6,740 bases of DNA from JBEKJU01 sp050011095 (GTDB lineage Bacteria; Desulfobacterota; Syntrophorhabdia; Syntrophorhabdales; WCHB1-27): contig JBEKJU010000199.1 in NCBI GenBank assembly GCA_050011095.1, positions 1 through 6,740 on the forward strand, in the 5' to 3' direction. Every line of letters starts with the position of its first letter. Position 1 is the stretch's first letter. The notes beneath the pieces were generated by a model that made no database searches, was not told where the DNA came from, and saw nothing but the letters and a program-made list of their open reading frames with translations. The translations under genes and the position numbers were made by a program. Shown here piece by piece: positions 1 through 6,269 of the stretch.

Positions 1-725
1 TAGATACGGGCCTGTTCGGAGTCGGGGGCCGCCTCTATCGTCGTCTTCCCTCTCAGTTCGCTCTGCGTCACCGTAACCGATCTCGGCACGTATTCCATGA
101 CCTGTGTATTGGTGCGCTCCACAAAATCATCGACGATTTCCCTGGCATAGGGCGTGTTGATGGAATTCGCGATAACGCCGCCAAGAAGCGCGCCGCCGGA
201 CTTCGAGTATTTAGCGATGCCCCTGAAAAGATTGTTTGCCGCGTAAATAGACATAAAATCGGCGGACGATACTGTAAAGACGTGCTTCGCGATACCCTCC
301 CTGATAGGCATGGCGAAGCCCTCGCAGACCACGTCGCCAAGGACGTCGTAGATCACGACGTCGAGATCGAGGTCATCGAAAGCCCGTAGCTGCCTAAGGA
401 GCTGCACGGCGGTGATGATGCCGCGGCCCGCGCAGCCGACGCCGGGCGCCGGTCCGCCCGCCTCGACACAGAGAACCCCCGAGAAGCCGGTATAGACGAC
501 CTCGTCCAGTTTGAAGACCTTCTTTTCCCTGAGCGTTTCGAGGACCGTGGGGATGTATTTTCCGTCCCTGAGCGTGTTCGTTGAGTCGCTTTTCGGATCG
601 CAGCCCACCTGCATCACCTTATAGCCGGCCTTTCCCAGGGCGGCGCTGATGTTCGATGTGGTCGTCGATTTGCCGATGCCGCCCTTGCCGTAGATTGCAA
701 TCTGTTTGATTTCCTTCTTTGACAT
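1..725 (-). CDS. NifH-like nitrogenase-family iron protein (3' end beyond window)
   Basis: This is the ATP-dependent electron donor (component 2) expected to reduce the D/K-like complex encoded just upstream. The visible 241 residues begin MSKKEIKQIAIYGKGGIGKST, with the P-loop at about 13-21 and a GCDPKSDST switch segment at 41-49. Both cysteines that bind the dimer-bridging [4Fe-4S] cluster are present: C98 in GVGCAGRG and C134 in DVVCEGFAMP. Arg101, the residue ADP-ribosylated in some NifH proteins, is also kept. NifH normally has Gly after the second cysteine; here it is Glu135. Similarity to true NifH is obvious through the whole visible length. The usual family length is about 270-290 residues, so some 30-50 residues lie past base 1. 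The ATG at 725 is preceded by a good AAGGAG at 735-740. It is last in the operon within this window and follows the nifB-like remnant. ChlL/BchL or CfbC is less likely given the D/K/B partners. Confidence 0.93.
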   Translation of the reverse strand, partial: MSKKEIKQIAIYGKGGIGKSTTTSNISAALGKAGYKVMQVGCDPKSDSTNTLRDGKYIPTVLETLREKKVFKLDEVVYTGFSGVLCVEAGGPAPGVGCAGRGIITAVQLLRQLRAFDDLDLDVVIYDVLGDVVCEGFAMPIREGIAKHVFTVSSADFMSIYAANNLFRGIAKYSKSGGALLGGVIANSINTPYAREIVDDFVERTNTQVMEYVPRSVTVTQSELRGKTTIEAAPDSEQARI

Positions 726-727
726 GG

Positions 728-767
728 TGTGACACTCCTTTTGCCCAAATTCATCAACCTGTGACAC
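728..767. repeat. Pair of 8-bp direct repeats TGTGACAC before the NifH-like gene
   Basis: TGTGACAC occurs at 728-735 and again at 760-767, start to start 32 bp apart. One copy sits between the ribosome binding site and the ATG. The other sits exactly where recognisable nifB coding sequence ends (764). The pair could be a trace of the rearrangement that removed the rest of nifB, a regulatory site, or chance. Confidence 0.35.
735..740 (-). promoter_or_regulatory. Ribosome binding site of the NifH-like gene
   Basis: AAGGAG on the minus strand lies 9 bases before the ATG at 725. It fixes the start of the NifH-like protein and shows that translation can initiate here independently of the broken nifB-like frame, which runs through this point in another frame. 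Confidence 0.75.
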
Positions 768-971
768 AGGATCAGGTCCGGGAACCGCTCGTGCACGAGC
801 CTGAGCGACGCAAGGGCATGGTCCGTCGCGAGGGGATCTCCCGGCCCGGTAATGCCGACGACCGTCAGCTCCGGGCACACCCGTCTGGCCCGCTCGACTA
901 TTCTGGGGGGTCTCTTCCGGTTTTAGTAGTGATGCGGCGACCCCAGGCCTCACCTCCCATTTAATAAATGA

Positions 972-996
972 CCCTGCTGCTTGCAGCAGGGTATCC
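972..996. repeat. Left outer hairpin repeat of the inserted element
   Basis: CCCTGCTGC (972-980), a TT loop and GCAGCAGGG (983-991) form a perfect 9-bp stem, followed by TATCC. The unit matches the one at 1164-1188 in the same orientation, apart from a few positions that change in compensating pairs. Confidence 0.7.
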
Positions 997-1039
997 AAGA
1001 CAACGAGCGGAGCGAGTCTTTGAGCAGCGGGAGTCTAGG

Positions 1040-1137
1040 GGGCACCCGCTTGCGGGTCGTGGCTTTGCCCGTAGAGGGGGCGACCGCGGGGTACCCACAC
1101 AGTGGGTCGCGCGAAAGTGGGTGTCCCAATAATTGCT
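1040..1137 (+). repeat. REP-like repeat core, copy 1
   Basis: Two palindromic units lie in tandem: a diverged GGGCACCC...CGGGTCGTGG and a clear GGGTACCC followed by the hairpin CCCACACAGTGGG and TCGCGC. A third half-unit, GTGGGTGTCCC, follows. Bases 1078-1115 are identical over 38 bp to the reverse complement of 4278-4315; the flanks are similar but diverged. This layout resembles bacterial REP/BIME families. It lies inside the nifB-like pseudogene. Confidence 0.75.
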
Positions 1138-1163
1138 GGCGGAGCAAAGCGGAAAAAGATTCT

Positions 1164-1188
1164 CCCTGCAGCAAGCTGCAGGGAATCC
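1164..1188. repeat. Right outer hairpin repeat of the inserted element
   Basis: CCCTGCAGC (1164-1172), an AA loop and GCTGCAGGG (1175-1183) form a perfect 9-bp stem, followed by AATCC. It is a direct repeat of the unit at 972-996. It ends about 5 bases before the last intact nifB codon on this side (1193-1195). Confidence 0.7.
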
Positions 1189-1375
1189 GCAAGTTGAAAC
1201 TCCGCTTGCAGAAGCGGCACTGGATGTTGCACGCGGGGCTGACGGGCAGATGGATGCGGGCAAACGTGTTGTGCGCCGCCTCGCTGAAGCAGGGGTGACG
1301 CTCCAGCCCTCTTGGCACCGTGCCGCTGCCATTAGCTTTCACGCGGGTGCTCATATTCCTCCAGGGGCGTCCGCC

Positions 1376-2716
1376 CTATCGTGCCGCCACGATTGCACCG
1401 AGCAGGTCTTCCACGAGATGCAGGCCCCCCCGGTAACCCGCATAGCCACGGTCGAGAATGGCCCGGTTCACCACAGGGAAACTGACGCTCAAATGGGCCG
1501 CGCCGATGGATGCCGCAAGCTCCCGGTCGAGGGAACTCCCCACCACAAAGGCCGGGCTGAAGGCGTGGTAGTACCGCTCACCCGCCGGTCTCGGCCATCG
1601 GTCGTTCAGGTGGCGTATGATCTCACTCGTGTCGGTGTCAAAGACGAAAGACGGCCGCAGCCCCGATTCCAGGGTGCTGAACCGGCCGGCTATGATCGTC
1701 GCCAACTCCTCCTTCGGCTCGTCCGTGCACACGGCAATCTCCGGTATCCAGCCCAAATCGTCCGAGAGAAACCTGGTCAGACTGTAGGAATAATTGCAGT
1801 CACCGACCACAACGGCGTAGCGCTGCATGTCGAAATCGTTATAAGGATCAGTAAGGGGATCGAGATATCCGTAATAGGCTGCATTTTCCTTCTCTATGAT
1901 CCCGGAGATCACCGAACCCCCGATGGAGAGCGCCTCCCCCACCTTCCGCAAGAAGCTGTCCGTTCCGCTCGGGCCGATAGGCAGAGGGTGCGTGATAAAC
2001 GGGGTGCCGTGCTCTTCCTCGAAGACGCGGGCCGCCTCCACGCCGTACACATCCGATACGACGATGTTCAGCTCGGAGGCCGAGGACGCCCGTATGTGAT
2101 CGAGGCTCTCATCTGCGCCGAAGAATGTGGTGACGTCAAGGCCGAGCCGCCCAAGAAGATAGGCCAGGGCCTCAATATTTCCCCTCCAGAAGACATCCAG
2201 CATGGGCGCGATGCCCCACAGGTTCACCCTGTTTTTGACTTTTCTCCCGCCTTTTTTCAGGAAATCACGAAAAAGGCTTTGGAGGACCGCATCGTAGCCG
2301 AAATAGGAGTTGCCCCTGAACCCCGCTGTCTCCGCCGCGATCACCGGACGCTGAGGGCTCGTCACTTCCGAGATCACGGCCCGTACATCGTCGCCAATCA
2401 TCTCCGTCACACAACTGGTGAGGACCACGTAAAGATCCCCGTCCATCACGTCGAAGGTGTTCTCTATCTGTTCCTTGAGCCGGTCCGCGCCGCCGAAGAC
2501 GACCTCTGATTCCTGGACATTGGAGCTGGGGACCGTAAGGCCGCCGCACTGGCCGCCTATCTGGAGCCCCGAGCCGCCGCCCTGGGCCCAGGCGAAATTG
2601 CCCGCGCAGCCGGATGCGGCGTGCATGATGGGGATGACGCCGGGTAAGGCGCTGACCGTTGCGAGGGCGCCGCCGAGGGCGCACGAATAACGGGGTCTTT
2701 CGATGAAATCACGCAC
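1376..2716 (-). CDS. NifK-like (beta) subunit of a nitrogenase-like reductase
   Basis: This is the beta-type partner of the NifD-like subunit; together they should form an alpha2beta2 component 1. With the GTG start at 2716 it has 446 residues. Cysteines matching the three NifK P-cluster ligands are all visible: C12 (RYSCALGG), C37 (HAASGC, the same 25-residue spacing as NifK C70-C95) and C102 (LTSCVTEMIGDD). The family motif VVFGGADRLKEQI (about 72-84) and an ETAGFRGNSYFGYD segment follow, with the usual repeated Rossmann-like sheets after that. It is shorter than NifK (about 510-520) because it lacks the long N-terminal extension. A GGAGG at 2725-2729 lies 8 bases before the GTG at 2716. 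An in-frame GTG at 2723-2725 would overlap that site, so 2716 is preferred. The start overlaps the D-like stop by 8 bases, implying translational coupling. The frame is intact. Scaffold NifN is an alternative, but cofactor-assembly genes other than the nifB remnant are absent. Confidence 0.88.
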   Translation of the reverse strand: MRDFIERPRYSCALGGALATVSALPGVIPIMHAASGCAGNFAWAQGGGSGLQIGGQCGGLTVPSSNVQESEVVFGGADRLKEQIENTFDVMDGDLYVVLTSCVTEMIGDDVRAVISEVTSPQRPVIAAETAGFRGNSYFGYDAVLQSLFRDFLKKGGRKVKNRVNLWGIAPMLDVFWRGNIEALAYLLGRLGLDVTTFFGADESLDHIRASSASELNIVVSDVYGVEAARVFEEEHGTPFITHPLPIGPSGTDSFLRKVGEALSIGGSVISGIIEKENAAYYGYLDPLTDPYNDFDMQRYAVVVGDCNYSYSLTRFLSDDLGWIPEIAVCTDEPKEELATIIAGRFSTLESGLRPSFVFDTDTSEIIRHLNDRWPRPAGERYYHAFSPAFVVGSSLDRELAASIGAAHLSVSFPVVNRAILDRGYAGYRGGLHLVEDLLGAIVAAR

Positions 2717-4232
2717 TGGCTTCACCTCCGGCTTGCCTGATGTAGGTGAACGGGTCTTTCCCGTACCAACCTTCCGAGTAGGGAAGACGGACGTGGGCGC
2801 TCAATTTCCGGTTGTACGCCGTGTTCGTCAGTTGCTTGTAGAGCCGCCTGGCCACCTCATAAACCCCTTTGTACCCGATGAAATTGAGGCCCGTATTGTA
2901 AATGACCGAGGCGGGGATGCCGAGCTTCGCCGCGGTTCCGTTACCGTTCCAGTGGCCGAGGAAGATATCGGGCTTCAGCTTCCTGAGAAGGTTCGCCTCC
3001 TCGAAGGGCTGGGCATTGGCGATGCCTACCACGTAGTCCTTCTCTGCTTTTGCGGCAAGCTTTTCGTATTCCTTATCGGCATACTCGTCGTGGTGGAAGG
3101 AACGGATTCCGGCGATCTCGAAGCCGAGCTCCAAAAGAAGGCCGGCCGTCACAAAGGCCCTGATCTCGCCCGAGCTCACGAACGCCCGTTTGCCCGCGAA
3201 TAGTGGCCTGAATTGCCCGAGGGCACCCTCCAGTTCCGCCACCTCCCCCCTGATGAAGCGTTCGGCCTGTTTTTCGAGGCCGAAGAAGGCGGCAAGGTCC
3301 CTGATCCATTGAGTCGTGCTCTCGATGCCTATCGGCATGGTGCTGATGATAAAGGGAACGTGGTATTTCTCCTGTAGATGATAAAGGAGATAGTCGTCGT
3401 GGGTGGGGCACGTGCTTATCGACACGGCCGCCCGGGTGACCTTGTACATCTCCTCCGGCCTGGCAAAGACGGGGAAAAAATTGGCCACAAGGCCGAGACC
3501 TTCCAGGATTCGCTGCAATTCAAGCTCATCCACCCGGCCCATTGACGAGACGGTCATGACATTCACCGTGCGCCGGCGGATGTACTCATCCTTCAGGCCG
3601 GCAAGCTCATCCCTGGTAAAAAACGGCTGCTCCTCTTCCCGATCGAGAAGACCCCTGCCCACCGCATGGTACACGGAATCGTAGGCGGTAGCCCATATCT
3701 TGGTCTTGAACCCCTCACAGTGGACAGGGTGAAGACGGGCGGTGACCTGCGGTTGGAGGTTCACGATCAGGCCATCGATATCGTCGCCCGTGAGGGCAGG
3801 TACACAGGTGGCGACAACGAAGATGTTGCCCGGCCTGTAACGACGGTCGATCTCCCGTATGGCCGCTTCGAGCTTTGTCTCCCCTCCGCTGATGACATCG
3901 GACTCGTCCAGGGCGGTGCTGAACCACAGCCCGTCCTTCGCGGGTCTGCCCCGTGCGGCATTGCCGGCCTTCACGACGGCATTCTGGGAAAGGGCGCACG
4001 AGCCGCACCCTACCGCGCCGTGGAGAAGGATCGCGCTGTCCGCAAAACTGTTCATAATCGCGAGTGCCGGAAGGAGCTGGCAGATCGAGCCCTGGGTGAA
4101 GAGCCGGTCTCCGTCGTTCATGCATTTGCAGTTCTTTCTGTTTGCAAGACTGCAAATCGTGCTTCCGTGGGCGATGGCCGCATGCAATCGGTCTTCCCGC
4201 CTGGGCGGTTCTTTCTGGTCAAAGTAGCTCAT
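2709..4232 (-). CDS. NifD-like (alpha) catalytic subunit of a nitrogenase-like reductase
   Basis: This is the likely catalytic subunit, 507 residues. Its cysteines match the three NifD P-cluster ligands: about C51 (GSICQLLP), C76 (HGAVGCGSC) and C143 (VATCVPALTGDD). The STALDESDVISGGETKL segment (105-121) is a component-1 hallmark. VHCEGF (170-175) matches NifD VRCEGF. ISTCPTHDDYLLYHL places a cysteine (about 275) where NifD Cys275 binds the cofactor. Other pocket residues differ by eye alignment: Gln191 is Trp180, His195 is Tyr184, and the His442 position (in NFIGYKG) is Ile. A cofactor bound through the cysteine but with another second ligand and a different substrate is therefore likely. 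The N-terminus has three extra cysteines (27, 35, 37). The ATG at 4232 has AAGGAGG 10 bases upstream, and the stop overlaps the K-like gene. NifE or an undescribed nitrogenase-like family are alternatives; a true N2-reducing NifD is not supported. Confidence 0.88.
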   Translation of the reverse strand: MSYFDQKEPPRREDRLHAAIAHGSTICSLANRKNCKCMNDGDRLFTQGSICQLLPALAIMNSFADSAILLHGAVGCGSCALSQNAVVKAGNAARGRPAKDGLWFSTALDESDVISGGETKLEAAIREIDRRYRPGNIFVVATCVPALTGDDIDGLIVNLQPQVTARLHPVHCEGFKTKIWATAYDSVYHAVGRGLLDREEEQPFFTRDELAGLKDEYIRRRTVNVMTVSSMGRVDELELQRILEGLGLVANFFPVFARPEEMYKVTRAAVSISTCPTHDDYLLYHLQEKYHVPFIISTMPIGIESTTQWIRDLAAFFGLEKQAERFIRGEVAELEGALGQFRPLFAGKRAFVSSGEIRAFVTAGLLLELGFEIAGIRSFHHDEYADKEYEKLAAKAEKDYVVGIANAQPFEEANLLRKLKPDIFLGHWNGNGTAAKLGIPASVIYNTGLNFIGYKGVYEVARRLYKQLTNTAYNRKLSAHVRLPYSEGWYGKDPFTYIRQAGGEASA

Positions 4233-4242
4233 CTAGTGTTGG

Positions 4243-4249
4243 CCTCCTT
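4243..4249 (-). promoter_or_regulatory. Ribosome binding site of the NifD-like gene
   Basis: AAGGAGG on the minus strand lies 10 bases before the ATG at 4232. It lies immediately downstream (in transcription) of the REP-like repeat. No promoter could be recognised between the repeat and this site. Confidence 0.75.
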
Positions 4250-4256
4250 ATAGCTT

Positions 4257-4354
4257 GGCAATTGCTGGGACACCCACTTCGCGCGACCCACTGTGTGGGT
4301 ACCCCGCGGTCGCCCGCTCCAACGGCGAAGCACGACCCACTGCGTGGGTGCCCC
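4257..4354 (-). repeat. REP-like repeat core, copy 2 (inverted relative to copy 1)
   Basis: Its reverse complement aligns with 1040-1137, including a 38-bp identical block (4278-4315). Here both tandem units are intact palindromes (CCCACGCAGTGGG and CCCACACAGTGGG), so this copy looks less degraded. It fills most of the 161-bp gap between the methyltransferase stop (4394) and the NifD-like start (4232). The outer hairpin units found around copy 1 are absent. In transcripts it would fold strongly and could influence mRNA stability between the two halves of the operon. No U-tract follows, so I do not call it a terminator. Confidence 0.75.
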
Positions 4355-4393
4355 GAGCCACCCCCTCATAAAGAGGAAGAAGCGTAAGACTTC

Positions 4394-5440
4394 TCACGAT
4401 TGATCGACCCCCTTTCCGCAGTAGCTTGCCGGGGCCGAGAAAAAGGCCCTTATATTCTGAAGCGGCACGCTCGGCGGTATGTCGCATCCCGGCATGAGGA
4501 TGAAATTCGAGTCGTCTCCGGCATCACTGATGCACCGGTGTGACGCCGCAATCACGTCTTCCGGCGTCCCCTGTTGCAGGACGTCGGCGGGGTTCACGTT
4601 GCCGGCGAAAGCGATCCTTGTCCCGATTGCCGATCGCACCTTTTTAAGGTCCACCTTGTAATCGACGGAGAGCGCATCGACGCCCATTGGAGGGATAAGG
4701 TCAAGCCGGTTGGTTATGTTGCCGCAGATGTGGAGGAGATTGTACACGGCCGGACCCTTCAGCCGATCGAGGAACTCTTTCACGACGGGGGCCACGAAGG
4801 TCTCGAAGTGCCTCCGGGAAATCATATCCCCCGATGCAATCGGCTCGGCGATGGAGATGATCTCCGCCCCATTTTCCATGAAGCCCCGGTAGTAACACGA
4901 TGAGGCATCGACGGAAAAATCGAGCACCCTCCGCACGGAGGCGGGGTCTTTATATATGCCGGACATCAGCTTCTCCGTGCCGTACATCTGTCCGGCCAAT
5001 GTGAAGGGGCCCCACCCGCACGCGCCGATCATGGTCTGACTGCCGAGGGCCTTTTTCACCCTTGCGGTCGTTTCCCACAGGCTCCGCACATGCGGGTCGA
5101 GGGCGATCCGGTCGGCATCTATCGCGACAAGGTCGGACGCGTCCGCAAAGGCCGTTCGGGTTACGCGGGGTGTCCCCTGTCTCGGATAGACAATCTCGCC
5201 CCCAAGGATCCTGACGGGGAGATTGTTAAAGCCCGACCCTACCCATACCGCGTCTGACGGCGCCTTGGTGAGAAAGGTCTGGGAGATCGCCGTCGCCATC
5301 ACGTCGGCATTTCCGATCACGGCCTCCAGCGGTAACCCCAGGGAGTTGAATGTCCACGCCCCCGCCGAAAAGAGGACAACAGGCACGCGGTCTGTTTTCC
5401 TGCCCAAAAGCCTGTCAATCAGTGTCTGCCTGCCGGTCAT
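4394..5440 (-). CDS. UroD-superfamily zinc methyltransferase, MtaA/CmuA-like
   Basis: A 348-residue protein of the uroporphyrinogen decarboxylase fold, of the branch that moves methyl groups between corrinoid proteins and thiols. The start reads MTGRQTLIDRLLGRKTDRVP, a typical N-terminus. The zinc site typical of MtaA/MtbA/CmuA is visible as H237-x-C239 (LLHICGN) and C319 (MPGCDIPP). UroD itself lacks these zinc ligands, so a haem-pathway role is unlikely. The GWGPFTLAGQMYG segment (142-154) and FAGNVNPADVLQQGTPE (278-294) are also family-typical. Length is normal. The ATG at 5440 follows AGGAG by 5 bases, 25 bases after the ATPase stop, so it belongs to the transporter operon. No corrinoid-binding protein or substrate-specific methyltransferase is in the window; the methyl donor and acceptor are unknown. 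Its position between an importer and the nitrogenase-like genes suggests it works on the same substrate or on a methylated product. Confidence 0.87.
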   Translation of the reverse strand: MTGRQTLIDRLLGRKTDRVPVVLFSAGAWTFNSLGLPLEAVIGNADVMATAISQTFLTKAPSDAVWVGSGFNNLPVRILGGEIVYPRQGTPRVTRTAFADASDLVAIDADRIALDPHVRSLWETTARVKKALGSQTMIGACGWGPFTLAGQMYGTEKLMSGIYKDPASVRRVLDFSVDASSCYYRGFMENGAEIISIAEPIASGDMISRRHFETFVAPVVKEFLDRLKGPAVYNLLHICGNITNRLDLIPPMGVDALSVDYKVDLKKVRSAIGTRIAFAGNVNPADVLQQGTPEDVIAASHRCISDAGDDSNFILMPGCDIPPSVPLQNIRAFFSAPASYCGKGVDQS

Positions 5441-5465
5441 ATCCGCTCCTCATGTCGATGTAGCA

Positions 5466-6269
5466 TCAGAGATAGTAATCAACGGTCAGCTCCCTCGCGA
5501 AATGGAGTATTTCAAGTATCTTCGAGCGGAGTATCAGGAAATCGGGGAGGTTCCTTTCCCTCGGCCTTCCCATGGTTACCGGGACGGTGGTCTCAATCCT
5601 GCCGGGTCGTGGCGACATGATGACGATATAGTCGCTCAAATAGATCGCTTCATCAATATCGTGGGTCACGAAGAGCATCGTTGTATCGTGGGTCTTCCAT
5701 ACGCGGAGGATTTCCGCCTGCATCTGCATTCTGGTGAATGCATCGAGGGCGCCCAGGGGCTCGTCGAGAAGAAGCACCTTGGGCCGGTTTATCAGCGCCC
5801 TCGCAAGGGCCACCCGCTGCGCCATGCCGCCCGAAAGCTGGTGGGGGTAGGCGTGGGCAAAGCCGTTTAGGCCGAAAAGCCCCACGAATTCGTCGACCTC
5901 GTGGTCGCTTTTCCAGTCTATTCCACACGCGTCGAGGCCCAGGGCGATATTTCTTCTCACCGTCAGCCAGGGATAGAGGGTGGGGTCCTGAAAGACCATG
6001 CCCCGGAGGTAGTGGGGTCCGCTGATCACCTCGCTGTCGAGACTGATCGTGCCGCCGGTGACGGGTTCGAGCCCCGCAATCAGCTTCAGGAGCGTCGATT
6101 TTCCGCATCCGCTCGGACCGAGGATAGCGACAAAATCCCCCGGCCGGACTACGAGGTGAACCGCCTCCAGCGCCTTTATCTCCCCGCCGAAGGCATCGAC
6201 GTAGGTTTTACTCACGCCATCGACCACAATCGATCCTGCCTCGGCGTGCGTTTTCCCGTGTTCTACCAT
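5466..6269 (-). CDS. ABC transporter ATPase, SsuB/TauB/NrtD type
   Basis: This is the ATP-hydrolysing subunit of an importer of the nitrate/sulfonate/taurine family, 267 residues. All motifs are intact: Walker A GPSGCGKST (51-59), Q-loop Gln94 in VFQDPTLYPWLTV, signature LSGGMAQR (145-152), Walker B VLLLDEP (165-171), a D-loop ALDA and the switch histidine in VTHDIDEA (His203). An upstream in-frame ATG at 6416 would add 49 residues that read through the permease gene in another frame and have no ABC character, so ATG 6269 is chosen. It overlaps the permease stop by 7 bases, as expected for a coupled permease-ATPase pair. A weak GGGGGT precedes it. The ligand cannot be deduced; the family carries sulfonates, taurine, nitrate, thiamine precursors and other small organics. 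Confidence 0.92.
   Translation of the reverse strand: MVEHGKTHAEAGSIVVDGVSKTYVDAFGGEIKALEAVHLVVRPGDFVAILGPSGCGKSTLLKLIAGLEPVTGGTISLDSEVISGPHYLRGMVFQDPTLYPWLTVRRNIALGLDACGIDWKSDHEVDEFVGLFGLNGFAHAYPHQLSGGMAQRVALARALINRPKVLLLDEPLGALDAFTRMQMQAEILRVWKTHDTTMLFVTHDIDEAIYLSDYIVIMSPRPGRIETTVPVTMGRPRERNLPDFLILRSKILEILHFARELTVDYYL

Larger units (their letters stand above)
961..1192. mobile_element. Hairpin-bounded repeat element inserted in the nifB-like gene (MITE/REP-like)
   Basis: About 230 bp with no counterpart in NifB splits the nifB-like frame. It is bounded by two near-identical direct 25-bp units of form CCCTGC-W-GC-WW-GC-W-GCAGGG-W-ATCC at 972-996 and 1164-1188, each a perfect 9-bp-stem hairpin. 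Inside is a REP-like core (1040-1137) that recurs at 4257-4354. There is no transposase gene, so it would be non-autonomous. The edges are estimated from where NifB similarity stops, and I could not identify a target-site duplication. It may be two nested repeats rather than one element. Confidence 0.6.
764..1354 (-). pseudogene. Broken nifB-like radical-SAM cofactor maturase (interrupted, frameshifted, truncated)
   Basis: NifB builds the Fe-S-carbide precursor (NifB-co) of nitrogenase cofactors by radical SAM chemistry. Two pieces match it. Bases 1354-1193 encode 54 residues with the N-terminal HPCFSEAAHNTFARIH segment and the cluster motif CNIQCRFC (about 42-49). Bases 959-764 encode the next part: EVRPGVAASLLKPEETP, then after a frame change RIVERARRVCPELTVVG, ITGPGDPLA and FPDLILC. 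Between the pieces lie about 230 bp of hairpin-rich repeat that also shifts the frame. The frame change is at the minus-strand C6 run (905-910), where removing one C joins the two parts. After LILC, where NifB continues with a TNG-type motif, similarity ends and the nifH-like ribosome binding site follows, so most of the radical-SAM core is missing. The start ATG has TGGAGG 3 bases upstream and lies 21 bases after the K-like stop, so this was an operon gene. MarB is the closest functional parallel I know of. It is unlikely to be functional as it stands. Confidence 0.82.

Noticed and set aside
972..1188. CRISPR array
   Set aside because: Only two outer units and a pair of palindromic core units occur, without regular spacing or unique spacers of constant length.
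972..1188. Intrinsic terminators formed by the 9-bp hairpins
   Set aside because: The stems are strong, but neither strand has a T-run directly after them; they fit repeat-family hairpins better.
950..1354. Continuous 134-codon minus frame as an intact small radical-SAM protein
   Set aside because: Only its first 54 residues resemble NifB. The rest is translated repeat with no protein character, so it is better described as the 5' piece of a broken gene.
1133..2509. Long plus-strand open frame of 458 codons
   Set aside because: It is antisense to the K-like gene and the nifB-like start, where the minus strand has clear family motifs. The plus translation shows no recognisable domain and is rich in Arg, Pro and His, as shadow frames of GC-rich genes are.
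1..4232. Dark-operative protochlorophyllide reductase, chlorophyllide reductase or CfbCD
   Set aside because: Both D- and K-type subunits keep three P-cluster-type cysteines, D keeps the cofactor cysteine, and a nifB-like gene is present. Tetrapyrrole reductases lack a NifB-derived cofactor, and no tetrapyrrole pathway genes are nearby.
1..4232. Conventional Mo-nitrogenase nifHDK
   Set aside because: Gene order is D-K-B-H, and the D pocket residues equivalent to Gln191, His195 and His442 are replaced; no nifE, nifN, nifV or nifX is visible.
4394..5440. HemE, uroporphyrinogen decarboxylase of haem synthesis
   Set aside because: The HxC...C zinc site and the operon context fit the MtaA/CmuA methyltransferase branch.
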